Assembly: GCF_050003625.1 (NCBI RefSeq)
Contig: NC_134401.1
Location: 70,474,537-70,538,536, forward strand
Origin: Haematobia irritans
Taxonomy: Eukaryota > Arthropoda > Insecta > Diptera > Muscidae
DNA length: 64,000 nt
Reading direction: 5' to 3'
The translations under genes and the position numbers were made by a program. The notes under the pieces were generated by a model. It made no database searches. It saw only the letters and a list, made by a program, of their open reading frames with translations, and was not told the DNA's origin. Of this stretch, positions 10,448-20,399 are shown piece after piece. The first letter of the stretch is position 1. Each line of letters begins with the position of its first letter.

Positions 10448-11971
10448 CACCCTCAAAAAAATTGCTTCTCTAACATATGTTCCAAACATATTTTGCAGGA
10501 AGCACATATGTTTTTGGATATTGCCGAAACATTTTTATTTTTGTTTTATGTGAACATATATGTTTGGAAGCATTTTGAGCCCAAAAATATTATATGCTTG
10601 GAAGAATTTTCCCCAAAGAAGATTGTGCTCATTCCCTCACATAATTTTCACTTCTACGAATTTTTTTAGTTCTTGGCACCCTTTTCTGTAATACAAATAA
10701 TGTTGAAGAAATTATTCAATTTTATAATTTTTTTAAATTTTACCTTTCGCCGGGACGGAGAATCGAACCGGGAACTATGCAATTTGTAAGCCAACACACT
10801 ACCACTGGGCTACGTAGCTGTTATAGTCACCAATAGAGAATTATCGTTATAAGTTACATTTATGTAGCATAGTTTGCAGCGCCCATGAGCCGATGCAAAC
10901 AAAACATTATTCAGCAGAAACATATATTTGTTGGCCACGTTGGTTCAATCCCTGTTCCGACCGAACACTAAAATTTGTTTTTTAATTTTTGTATTATATT
11001 TATATATTATTAAATTAAATTTTTACAATGAAACTTCGAAATGTTTGTTATTAAATATTTATCTAGGTATAAACATTTAATTTAACACCATTTTAAATTC
11101 ATTTAAAATTTATCGTATTTTGATATACAAATAAATATGAATATTTATTAACGAATAATTTTGTACTTAATTTCATTTTTACCTTTAGGGCCGGAATTAA
11201 GTTGGCATTATCGCTCTAAAATGGTCATGTTTTCATGTTTTCTAAAATGAAAAAAAATTTTAGCGGCAAAACTCGAACTTAATGTCCGCTTTTATTTTTG
11301 AAAGTGTATGTCAACTCATCATTAATAAAGAGGAACAAAACTTATTTTTTTTCTGAAGATCCCTTTGTAATTTTTATATTTTTCAACTGTTTTTTTTTAA
11401 TTTCCTTTCTTGCTAAATATTTTGACTTACTCTTCGTACGTTCCGATTTCTTTTGACGACCCAACAAAAAAACATAATGCCAAAATGATAAACAAAACAC
11501 ATGTCCACACATACTTAAATTGCTGCTCTCAAGGCAAAAACACATGCTGTTTTTTAAAGTCTATTCTCTTGTTCCGAATGTCTATTCTCTTTACTCCGAA
11601 TACGCAATTTAATGTTCAAATTAAATAATATTTAGACTTAAGCATATCCAATTTTTGGCGAAGCCTTATTAACATGCCAAGCGCATACCCAAAACAAATG
11701 AACACCTAAAACAGTTTCCCGAAACAAGATACAAGCAGTTTCACAAAAATTGGTCTCTTTTGATTCTCTCTCTCTCTGTCGCTCACTGAATAAAATATCA
11801 CTTGTCCTAAACATAATATATTCTAACATATTAACATATGTGTCCCAAACATTTAATGCCAGTTTAGGAACATTACATTTTTTGCACTTAAATATATTGT
11901 ATTTAAAAATTGTGCCCGAAACACATTTTGTTTATATCGGAACATATGAAAAGCATTTTTTTCTAACAGTG
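10448..11971. mobile_element. Non-autonomous TIR element with tRNA-like modules, copy 2
   Basis: This is the complete copy. The left end CACCCTCAAAAAAATTGCTT and the inverted right end CACTGTTAGAAAAAAATGCT are imperfect terminal inverted repeats of about 40 bp. TA flanks both sides (10446-10447, 11972-11973), suggesting a TA target duplication as in Tc1/mariner-type elements. The superfamily is not certain. It is collinear with 5485-7215. Confidence 0.75.
10749..10818 (-). other. tRNA-like module inside TIR element copy 2
   Basis: It is homologous to 5730-5800, with a B-box-like GGTTCGATTCT on the - strand. The A box is shorter by one base than in copy 1. Confidence 0.55.
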
Positions 11972-11973
11972 TA

Positions 11974-12239
11974 AAAAGGATGTGCAAGGCATTTTAACAC
12001 GCATGAGTACTTCGCAATTTTCCCGCTGGGCGCTGTAAAATTATTGCCGATTTTCTGTCTAATAGATCATTTGAAGTATTAGTTAATATCTGTACCACTT
12101 TACTAAAGCCTATCCCTGCTATTCTTCCTCAAGAACCAATTTTATCACAAATATAATATAACCTTTACACTTCTGATTTGAAAGCTATGAAAACGATGTT
12201 GCGTACGATACGCCATTAATAAGTATAAGTTTTAACAAT
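11974..12239. other. Non-coding spacer
   Basis: No ORF, repeat end or RNA gene is recognised between the TIR element and the jockey-like relic. Confidence 0.5.
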
Positions 12240-12720
12240 TATTTTCTAAAATGGAAAATCAAAATTAATAATGGAAACCCCAGACCATCGTTTTTCTAAG
12301 CAACAGTTCACCCAAACGACTCCCGACAAGGCAACTTACCTTCATTCAAAACGAAATCAGGATTCGCATGGAAATAAAGTGTCTTGGGGTCATACTGGAC
12401 CAGAAACTTTTTTTCCGGCGTTATATAGAATCTACTTGTGCAAAAGCCGTTAAGGTCATCCGTTCTCTGTGGCTTTAACGCAATAAACGTTCAAAATTGA
12501 ATAACTGACATAAAAACATATCAAAAGCGTAATAAGGCCAATTATGGCATAATGCTGCCAAAAGTCACATCTAAAAGATGAAAATCATTCAAAACAAATG
12601 TCTGAAAATTATCAAGACCAAACCATGGACATATTCAACTATCTATCTCCAAAATGAAACAGGATATGAACAAAGTACCAACTTATTCAATAGAATAATA
12701 GACACCCCTACGATGTAGTG
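12240..12720 (+). pseudogene. Jockey-like non-LTR RT relic (thumb/C-terminal part)
   Basis: Across shifting frames the + strand reads IKCLGVILDQKLFF, a typical 'YLGVxLDrrL' segment after the RT palm, then a CAKAVKVIRSLWL stretch, and after a gap KMKIIQNKCLKIIKTKPWTYST, like the jockey C-terminal 'LQxxQNKxLRxI' region. Stops and frameshifts are numerous. It belongs to a different family from LINE L, whose equivalent region reads differently. It is old and dead. Confidence 0.65.
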
Positions 12721-13106
12721 AGCGATTTCGGGTGAATAAAAAGAATTGAAATTGAATAAAAAAATGTGGTGCCAGCTACGCGGACCGGTTCAGATAGTAA
12801 AAATAAATAGAAAACATGTTTAATATATGAAACATTTATTTTAACAATTAATCATTTTAATTTGCACTGTCTTGTTTTTCTTTTAATTAAAAAAACATAC
12901 TCTATGATCGCTAAACTTGATTTTTTACATTTTAAATGAATGAATGATTTTTACATATAAAATGAATTTTAACAGAAAACAACCCAATTTTATATTTTTA
13001 ATAAAAATAAATTTTCATTTTTTTTTTGAATTTTACGAACCGTTTTTGGATCCATAGCCAGGCCTTAACTCTTATGCCTCCAAATTTTGCATTCTTTTCA
13101 AAGAGA
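12721..13106. other. AT-rich spacer
   Basis: Nothing recognised; probably host non-coding sequence 5' of the mariner-type insertion. Confidence 0.5.
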
Positions 13107-13108
13107 TA

Positions 13109-14038
13109 AAGGGTGATTCTTTTGAGGTTAGGATTTTCATGCATTAGTATTTGACAGATCACGTGGGATTTCAGACATGGTGTCAAAGAGAAAGATGCTC
13201 AGTATGCTTTGACATTTCATCATGAATAGACTTACGATCTGCCACAATGTCGAATTTTCAGTGAATGGGCCCTAGAAAAGTTGGCAGAAAATCCGCTTTT
13301 TTATCGACAAATTTTGTTCAGCGATGAGGCTCATTTCTGGTTGAATGGCTACGTAAATAAGCAAAATTGTCGCATTTGGAGTGAAGAGCAACCAGAAGCC
13401 GTTCAAGAACTGCCCATGCATCCCGAAAAATGCACTGTTTGGTGTGGTTTGTACGCTGGTGGAATCATTGGACCATATTTTTTCAAAGATGCTGTTGGAC
13501 GCAACGTTACGGTGAATGGCGATCGCTATCGTTCGATGCTAACAAACTTTTTGTTGCCAAAAATGGAAGAACTGAACTTGGTTGACATGTGGTTTCAACA
13601 AGATGGCGCTACATGCCACACAGCTCGCGATTCTATGGCCATTTTGAGGGAAAACTTCGGAGAACAATTCATCTCAAGAAATGGACCGGTAAGTTGGCCA
13701 CCAAGATCATGCGATTTGACGCCTTTAGACTATTTTTTGTGGGGCTACGTCAAGTCTAAAGTCTACAGAAATAAGCCAGCAACTATTCCAGCTTTGGAAG
13801 ACAACATTTCCGAAGAAATTCGGGCTATTCCGGCCGAAATGCTCGAAAAAGTTGCCCAAAATTGGACTTTCCGAATGGACCACCTAAGACGCAGCCGCGG
13901 TCAACATTTAAATGAAATTATCATAAAAAAGTAAATGTCATGGACCAATCTAACGTTTCAAATAAAGAACCGATGAGATTTTGCAAATTTTATGCGTTTT
14001 TTTTTTTAAAGTTATCAAGCTCTTAACAAATCACCCTT
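13109..14038 (+). mobile_element. Tc1/mariner-superfamily transposon, copy 1 (internally deleted)
   Basis: The 930-bp element begins AAGGGTGATT and ends with its inverted form AATCACCCTT; the inverted repeats diverge after about 10 bp. TA flanks both ends (13107-13108 and 14039-14040), the target duplication of this superfamily. It carries a C-terminal transposase ORF without the N-terminal DNA-binding part. A near-identical copy lies inverted at 23685-24618 with the same deletion. Confidence 0.9.
13230..13934 (+). CDS. Transposase catalytic domain, N-terminally truncated (mariner superfamily)
   Basis: The frame is open from just after a TAG at 13227-13229 to the stop at 13934, about 234 codons with no good start codon. 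It contains the DDE/D core: FSDEAHF with the first Asp, QQDGATCH with the second, and SCDLTPLDYFLWG with the third. By my count 36 residues separate the second and third Asp if the Asp of SCDL is used. WVNG-type and HxxR C-terminal segments typical of this insect family follow. The helix-turn-helix half is missing, so it cannot transpose itself; it may be cross-mobilised. Copy 2 differs by only a few residues (for example E for K after MHPE). Confidence 0.85.
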   Translation, partial: TYDLPQCRIFSEWALEKLAENPLFYRQILFSDEAHFWLNGYVNKQNCRIWSEEQPEAVQELPMHPEKCTVWCGLYAGGIIGPYFFKDAVGRNVTVNGDRYRSMLTNFLLPKMEELNLVDMWFQQDGATCHTARDSMAILRENFGEQFISRNGPVSWPPRSCDLTPLDYFLWGYVKSKVYRNKPATIPALEDNISEEIRAIPAEMLEKVAQNWTFRMDHLRRSRGQHLNEIIIKK

Positions 14039-14113
14039 TATTTATCTGAATCAATGCAATATATCTTATATTTAGTTTTTTGAACATATTCATTATTTTC
14101 GTTTTATATAGTA

Positions 14114-14266
14114 ATGGCAGAAGGAATCTTTAAATCAAGAGATGTCGGACTGCGGGCTCAAAAGAAAATACTTTCCCGCATGGCCACAAAAAGTATCGCT
14201 AAGACATTCATCGATGGTCCAACCGCATCACTACTGGATAATTTATACCGATTGTGTAAAACACAC
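14114..14266 (+). CDS. sigmar: TNFAIP8/TIPE family protein, N-terminal coding exon (sigmar-like)
   Basis: The exon encodes 51 residues from an ATG at 14114. Residues 5-50 (FKSRDVGLRAQKKILSRMAT, then FIDGPTASLLDNLYRLCK) match the start of the TNFAIP8/TIPE fold, known from vertebrate TNFAIP8 and Drosophila CG4091/sigmar. These cytosolic helical proteins bind phospholipid and act in autophagy, cell death and immune signalling. A GTAAGT donor follows directly at 14267, giving a phase-0 junction after Lys-Thr-His, and a TATATAG acceptor precedes at 14111, so the 5' UTR starts in an upstream exon. No later exon was found here. A mariner-type element ends 75 bp upstream. This is the only host gene I recognise; its base composition is clearly less AT-rich than its surroundings. 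Confidence 0.85.
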
Positions 14267-14356
14267 GTAAGTAATCACACACACATACTACAATAGACAC
14301 ACAAGCTGTAATGAAAGTATTTTAACATGTTGTTAATATATACATTAATTAAAAGA

Positions 14357-14506
14357 AAATCGTCACCATGTAAAATGTTATGGTATTCGTCAAAAATGTT
14401 TTTATCCCAGTAAAAGAACATGGTCACCATCTAAAATGTTATGATCTAAAAGAAAATAATTATGTCCCAATTAAATGAACATGGTCACAAACTGAAGTGT
14501 TATGAT
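14357..14506. repeat. Three imperfect 61-bp tandem units
   Basis: GTCACCATGTAAAATGTTAT (near 14362) recurs diverged near 14423 and 14484, spacing 61 bp each. Confidence 0.7.
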
Positions 14507-14546
14507 TTTTATGAAAAGGCATTTTTCGTCGGCGAAAAAGTCGGAA

Positions 14547-14605
14547 AGCAAGGAATTAGTTAAAAATAAAAAAAAAAACTTTTATTTTTTAACTAATTCC
14601 TTGCT
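14547..14605. repeat. Near-perfect inverted repeat, ~25-bp arms
   Basis: AGCAAGGAATTAGTTAAAAA (14547 on) is matched inverted by the segment ending TTCCTTGCT at 14605, with an A-rich loop. It can form a strong hairpin in an intron transcript. Confidence 0.85.
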
Positions 14606-15049
14606 TATTTATGTCGTGCAATCACATATTACCTATTTTTATAGACTATATTTTTGTTCAATTTCAAAAATAAGTAATCATTCTATATTTACGTCGGACC
14701 CTCATCAAATGTACATAAGAGGACAAAAATTGAGCGCGTGACGTTTACACCAATATTCTTTAAAAGAAAATCGCGAACTAAGGAACGAAGAACAATGTGC
14801 AGCGAGAAAAACCCTTAGAACAGCAATAATCCATACCAAGCGCATTTCGCATTTCAAGTGAATTCATCCTTAAGTTCGACCGGACCGAATCTTAAATACC
14901 CCGAACCATGGATAAGTATAATAGTTTCTTTTGAAAACTCTTCGTCGTAACGGGTTACGAATAAATATATAACATTTCAGGTGAATTTAATGACAGATAT
15001 TCTACCAAACACATCGGTTCAAATCGTACGCTTCCCGAAGTTCAATAGA

Positions 15050-15500
15050 AACAATTACGTTGTTTACATTGGTAGAAACAGTTTCGTTAATACGATGAAT
15101 TTCTACTTTGTATTAGCGAAATTTTTAATTAAAAGACAGCCAGCGTAGCATTTCGTTATAACAACGTAATTTTACGTTATATTTACGAAACCACTTATGA
15201 AATATAATTCGTAGTATTAACGAATAATGAGATTGCAATAACGTAGCCTTTTCGTTGTATTGTCGAAAGCTAATCGTTGTATGAATGAAACTTATTCATT
15301 GATGAACGCAATTTTTTCATTGTTTGAATGAAAGGCGTACATTGTATCAATGAAAACAAACGTCATATTAATGAAATCTATTCATTAGAGTAATAACAAA
15401 ATATTTTCATTGTATTAATAAAATACATCCACTATAATAATAAAACCTATTCGTTACAATAACGAAAGCAATTAATTATAATAATGATTGATTTAATATT
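15050..15500. repeat. Array of diverged short dyad-symmetric units
   Basis: At least a dozen units approximate TTCRTTGTATTAAYGAA, each near-palindromic, recurring at roughly 27 bp (variable) with short spacers. Both the CG-containing form (TTCGTT..AACGAA) and the decayed TTCATT..AATGAA form occur, consistent with CpG-type or gradual decay. See findings. Confidence 0.6.
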
Positions 15501-16284
15501 ATTGGTTTATTCATTCAATTAAAAATAATGATTGTTAATGTTCTAAAATTTCAAAATTTGGTGAGAAATTTGGACTACATTTTTATAGAGTTAGACAATG
15601 AAGAGAGAGGAAATTGTTGATTGGTTGTGTTTGAGGTTGGGACGTACTCTTATAGGAACTTTAATAACATAGATTTGGACCTTTCACAACATTGCATCAT
15701 AAGCTTATTTAATAATTATTTTATCACACGGCTATTCGCTAATTGCATAGGTTTTAGTTGATGTTGAAAATTTTGCCCTTTATTGCTTATTACACAAGAA
15801 TAATTTGAAAAGGTCAACTGAATTATTATTTGTGGCCAATCTGGGGCCCCATTGTGTGTTCTTTGTATTGAAATCCCCTTCCCATAATAAATATATATGC
15901 AAAAAAAGCGTCCCCGTGTAAAAATTGGTGGATCTGGCCAGATATTATTAGATCTCCTGCCATATATGATTAGGTTAGGTTAAAGTGGCGGCCCGATTAA
16001 GATTCAGGCTAACTTAGACCATTCAGTCCATTGTGATACATTAACTAAAAGTACCTATTACATATGGGCACTTCTAGTTTAAACCGCTGAACCTTCTCGA
16101 TTATTTCCTTCTTTTAACCAACCAGATTGTTCCAAAAACATTAGCAGACTGCTTAAGTTAACGTTTTCCAGGTCCGCCAGTAATCTAAAGCTATATGCCC
16201 CTAAAATTTGCTTACGCCTTACACAAAATGCAGGACACTCACACAAGAGATGTTCAATTGATTTCTTTTCCTCCGCATCATGAC

Positions 16285-16737
16285 CAGAGAATGAAGCCGC
16301 CGAGTCGCGCCGCCGATTTCAGTCGCCGCCGGCCATTTTTTGCCAGTCGACGCCGAATATGTCGGCTCATCTCGACTCAAATTTAGCCGCCAATTAATGA
16401 AAAATATTAGTTTAAATCAAAAAACTTTATTAATAATTGTAGTAATTTTAGTCAAAATTTTGACCCTTTCACCCCCAATCAATCTATTTCAAAGTGTTAT
16501 AATAATTTTGCAAATATTTACCTCAGAAAATTTGAATGAAATGTAAATTTGATTGTAAGATTGGTTGTACAACTAATCTCATTACCATTCAAATAACTTC
16601 AAATTGATTTTATAATGGATAATTGTCCGCCGCCGAAGGGACTTATTTATATCGGCTTAACCGTCAAGCCGCCGCCGCCGGATGTAAAAATTTAATGTCA
16701 GCCGCCGCCGACAAAAATGGGTCGGCTTCATTCTCTG
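16285..16737. mobile_element. hAT-type MITE with perfect 8-bp target duplication
   Basis: The 453-bp element has 15-bp terminal inverted repeats (CAGAGAATGAAGCCG) and the 8-bp duplication ATCATGAC at 16277-16284 and 16738-16745. Removing it restores the LINE coding alignment. Both ends carry GCCGCC runs, giving a GC-rich edge in AT-rich DNA. No transposase. Confidence 0.93.
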
Positions 16738-16858
16738 ATCATGACTGTTCATACAATAGTCATTATACTTCGCGCCAATGGTTTTTGCAAAATCGCCTAT
16801 CAGGCAGCGACCCGTTATAGCAGATATCAAGACGTCTCGAGAACACTAGTATATCTAG

Positions 16859-17060
16859 TAGAGTTGTGCACGTGAGTAATATATTACTCACGCACACTCA
16901 CGACGGAAAAACCTTACTCACGCACGATATTGTTTGGTTGGACTCACGCACACTCACGAAAAGAAAATTTGTTCACACTCACGCACGAAAATGTCGTGAT
17001 ACACGAAACATACGACTCACGCGTGAGTCACGACAATTTCGTGTCAGGTGCACACCTCTA
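16859..17060. mobile_element. Second hAT-type MITE with CACTCACG-rich interior
   Basis: The 202-bp insert has ends TAGAGTTGTGCACGTGA and, inverted, TAGAGGTGTGCACCTGA, flanked by ATATCTAG (16851-16858) and ATATTTAG (17061-17068), an 8-bp duplication with one mismatch. The interior is a run of ACTCACGCAC-like motifs. No coding. Confidence 0.85.
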
Positions 17061-17068
17061 ATATTTAG

Positions 17069-17963
17069 TGTGCGGTTTAAGTTTAAATGCAATTCTCCCA
17101 TCGAACATTTGCCATCATAACAGCCTCCTCACGCAGTATGAGCTTGCAGATAGCCAGGGGCATACCAACAGATTCTAGTTCCCCTGGAATAAGAAAGGTA
17201 GTCCCTAGCCTCGCCAACTCATCCGCTTCGCAGTTCCCCGGTACGTTCCTATGGCCAGGCACCCATATTAGGTGAATACTGTACTGCTCAGCCATCTCAT
17301 TGAGAGATTTGCGGCAGTCGATGACCGTTTTCGAGTTAAGGAACACAGAGTCCAAGGATTTTATTGCAGGTTGACTGTCCGAGTATATATTAATACCAAC
17401 ATTTTTTGGCACATTACTTCTCAGCCAATTCGCCACCTCTTTTATTGCTAATATTTCAGCCTGAAAAACACTACAGTGGTTAGGTAATCTTTTCGCTATT
17501 CGAAGTTCCAGATCTTTAGAATATACTCCGAAACCCACTTGTCCATCCAATTTGGAGCCAACAATGTAGAAATCTATATACCGTTTATTCCCCGGGGTCT
17601 GTGTGCACCACTCCTCACTGTTGGGAATTAGAGTTTCAAACTTTTTGTCGAAAAGTGGTGTCGCCAAAGTATAATCAACAACGTTAGGCACATCTGGCAT
17701 TATTTTGAGGACCGAACTGTTACCGTAACGTTTTTTCCGACCACAGCGATAGCTCGCGCTACCGCACAGCCGTTGTTGCAGCTGACTGTTTGGCCAAAAT
17801 GTCTAAAGGCAATAGATGCAGCATGACATTAAGGGAATGTGTTCCTGTCTTGCTGAATGCGCCTGAGATACACATGCACGCCATAAGTTGAACTTTGTCT
17901 AAACGTCTCGGCTGGTGAAGTGCCGGCCACCAGACTACAACACCATATAGCATTATAGGTCTA
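17069..17963 (-). pseudogene. LINE L copy C: RNase H and C-terminal part of ORF2
   Basis: A 205-codon open stretch (17700-17083) holds the RNase H domain of ORF2, closely matching copy A, but the first catalytic Asp codon is altered: the segment reads DFYIVGSK where copy A has DFYTDGSK. AEILA, SDSQPA and ADELAR remain. A second stretch (17953-17759) covers the region before RNase H, offset by a frameshift near 17730. The missing Asp and frameshifts make this copy inactive. Confidence 0.9.
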
Positions 17964-18315
17964 GGTTAGGTTAGGTTAGGTTATGTGGCAGCCCGATGTA
18001 TCAGGCTCACTTAGACTATTCAGTCCATTGTGATACCACAGTGGTGAACTTCTCTCTTATCACTGAGTGCTGCCCGATTCCATGTTAAGCTCAATGACAA
18101 GGGACCTCCTTTTTATAGCCGAGTCCGAACGGCGTTCCACATTCCAGTGAAACCACTTAGAGAAGCTTTGAAACCCTCAGAAATGTCACCAGCATTACTG
18201 AGGTGGGATAATCCACCGCTGAAAAACTTTTTGGTGTTCGGTCGTAGCAGGAATCGAACCCACGACCTTGTGTATGCAAGGCGGGCATGCTAACCATTGC
18301 ACCACGGTGGCTCCC
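17964..18315 (-). mobile_element. tRNA-derived SINE with LINE L 3' end, copy 1
   Basis: A 12-bp duplication ATTATAGGTCTA flanks it (17952-17963, 18316-18327), proving insertion into LINE copy C. On the - strand the head (18315-18230) is tRNA-like: A box TGGTGCAATGGTTAGCATG, B box GGTTCGATTCC, TGC in the anticodon position. A ~190-bp body follows. The last ~55 bp (18039-17985) match the 3' UTR end of LINE L, and the tail is (AACCT)n (17983-17964). Length 352 bp. Confidence 0.92.
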
Positions 18316-18327
18316 ATTATAGGTCTA

Positions 18328-19206
18328 ACCACTGCCGTGTATAGCCAATGCACAATTTTTGGTTTTAGTCCCCACTTTTTCCCTATTGCGTTTTTGCACG
18401 AGTACAAAGCTACCGTTGCCTTCCTCGCCCTTTCTTCAATATTAAGCTTAAAGTTCAGCTCCCTGTCCAAAATAAGGCCAAGGTATTTTGCACACTCACC
18501 AAAGGGAATTTCAGTACCCCCTACGGAAATGGGCCTAACCGTGGGAGTTTTGCGATCTTTGCAGTACATGACTAGTTCTGTCTTTGCAGGATTTACCCCA
18601 AGTGCATAATCTTTCGCCCATTTCTCAGTCATCCGGAGGGCTCTCTGTATAATATCTCTGATTGTGGATGGGAATTTTCCCCTAACTGCTAGCGCCACAT
18701 CATATGCGTATGCCGCCACTTTTATCCTTTCCTTTTCTAGGGAAACCAGAAGGTTGTTTTTAGCAACATTCCAAAGAAGAGGTGATAGAACTCCTCCTTG
18801 GGGAGTGCATCTGTTCACATATCTTTGTATGTTTGCTTGTCCTAGTGTGTCTGAAATACGTCTCTTCGTTAGAAATTCGTCTAACAGCCTAAGTATACCT
18901 GTATCAACATTCAGAGTTGTCAGTCCATTTAAAATCGAGCTCGGATGGATGTTGTTGAACGCCCCTTCGATGAAACGCCACGATTGTGTATTCTTTGACA
19001 GATAGTGAGCTTTCAATAAAGCGGACTAGTTCATGTAATGCGGTCTCAGTAGATCTGCCTTTCGAGTATGCATGCTGTCGTTTCGAGAGCAAACTTGAAT
19101 CGACGCTAGTTCTAAGATAAATATCTACCATCCTCTCCAGAGTCTTAAGTAGGAATGAGGATAAGCTGATTGGTCGGAAATCCTTCGCACTCGAGTGAGA
19201 GGCTTC
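18328..19206 (-). pseudogene. LINE L copy C: reverse transcriptase part
   Basis: The RT palm region is readable on the - strand at 19005-18328 and, in another frame, 19206-18970. The catalytic YADD is mutated: the frame reads YAYDVALAV. GGVLSPLLWN is retained. A frameshift near 18980-19000 separates the two parts. The copy is 5'-truncated at about 19206, where unrelated sequence with a 26-bp tandem duplication (ending TTTACAATATTGTCC) begins. Confidence 0.9.
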
Positions 19207-20192
19207 GTTCTTGTTTACAATATTGTCCTCGTTCGTGTTTACAATATTGTCCACCATGCACCGTTACCTGCCACGCACCTGAGTTGTAAACAAGTAAGGG
19301 CAATGAACCTTCAACCAAATGCATAAGCATTAGCTATGATCAACGCATCAGCATACACAACAGTGAACAACCAAACATACATTGGGACAGTGCATCGATC
19401 AACAAGTGGCCAAAATTAACAACGAACAAAAAACCGCACATATGCGTATAGGGTGTTCTCATCTCACCAAGCATGTTTTGGGGTTTGAAATGTTTTCCCT
19501 TTATAAGCACTTCAAAACGAGTCGTTTTCGCCATACTAAAAAACAAGTTCAAAACACAAGTTTTCCTCCAAAACACGTCAATTTTAGAATGTGAACCCAC
19601 CTAATTTGGAATATACCCCGAATAACATCCCTATTCAAAATATGTGTCAAAATATTGAAATAAGTTTCATAGAAAAAAAAAGAATACACAAAGACTTTTA
19701 AAAACATGCACATGTGAAATAACATTAAAAAATTTTCCCTTTGCACTCGCGGTAATTATTTGGACATAGGTCGCATATATGTGAATTTCGAGTAAATGTG
19801 AATTTGTAGTTTCCATGGTAACTGTCAAACTAAAACATCTCAACCCGGTGTGAACGGTGAAATGTTTTGGAAAAACGAATGAGGAAAACGAGTCGGTGGG
19901 AACATAGCATTACGCAGTGGGCAGCCGATGTATATCAGCATAAGCATAGATCAATGAAATGATGCTGTGTAATGAAGTGGCGGCAGCAGCGATGTGTAGG
20001 AACAATATAAAAGGGGAAAAGTAGGTCAAACAAGGAAGTTAGTTTTGTGTGAACAAGCAACCAGACCAGTGGGTGAGTAGAATTAGGTCATATAATTTCA
20101 AGTGAGTTAAGATGTACGCCACTTGGACACCAGCAAGACACGACAAGGATTGATACACCAGCATGACAAGACACGACAAGTATGGAGTTACA
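19207..20192. other. Unclassified stretch with promoter-like segment
   Basis: No ORF is convincing. A possible small TIR element spans about 19447-19908 (the ends resemble one another weakly as inverted repeats). The stretch to its right contains a TATA box. It could be an LTR or the 5' UTR of an unknown element; evidence is thin. Confidence 0.35.
20006..20013 (+). promoter_or_regulatory. TATA box
   Basis: TATAAAAG lies about 30 bp before a TTAGTTTTG segment that could hold an initiator. The transcript start is not proven. Confidence 0.35.
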
Positions 20193-20399
20193 GTGCGTCT
20201 TCACCGCCACTAGTAATACGACGCCTAGACACGACTCAACAGTGACCGGATATCGCGAGTCTTCACAGCCACTGGTATCACGTTCTCCTAGACACGACAC
20301 CGACTTGATACCGCGAGTCCTCACAGCCACTGGTATCACGTTCACCTAGACACGACACCGACTTAATACCCCGAGTCCTCACAGCCACTGGTATCACGA
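20193..20399. repeat. 58-bp minisatellite, ~3.5 units
   Basis: GAGTCNTCACAGCCACTGG starts at 20257, 20315 and 20373, spacing 58 bp. A more diverged unit precedes at about 20195. The last unit runs straight into the ORF1 fragment at 20394. Confidence 0.88.

Larger units (their letters stand above)
14267..15969 (+). other. Start of the intron after the TIPE exon; AT-rich repeats
   Basis: The donor GTAAGT opens this non-coding stretch. It holds a 61-bp repeat, a hairpin and the dyad-unit array described separately. No ORF of interest. If the gene continues beyond the window, the intron would exceed 49 kb and include the elements to the right; this is inference. Confidence 0.5.
15970..19206 (-). 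mobile_element. LINE L copy C (5'-truncated, inverted, three nested insertions)
   Basis: The 3' tail lies at left (TTAGG units at 15970-15982). Going right, the sequence climbs from the 3' UTR through the C-terminal knuckle, RNase H and RT and stops at about 19206 within the KASHS..KDFRP segment of RT. It is interrupted by a hAT-type MITE (16285-16737), a second MITE (16859-17060) and a SINE (17964-18315). A small deletion near 17070-17085 is also present. Confidence 0.92.

Noticed and set aside
15050..15500. CRISPR array
   Set aside because: Units are too degenerate and the spacers too short and irregular; the context is a fly intron.
19447..19908. A MITE with ends resembling AGGGTGTTCTCATCT
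   Set aside because: Inverted-end match is weak and no target duplication was found; kept only as a note in the stretch description.
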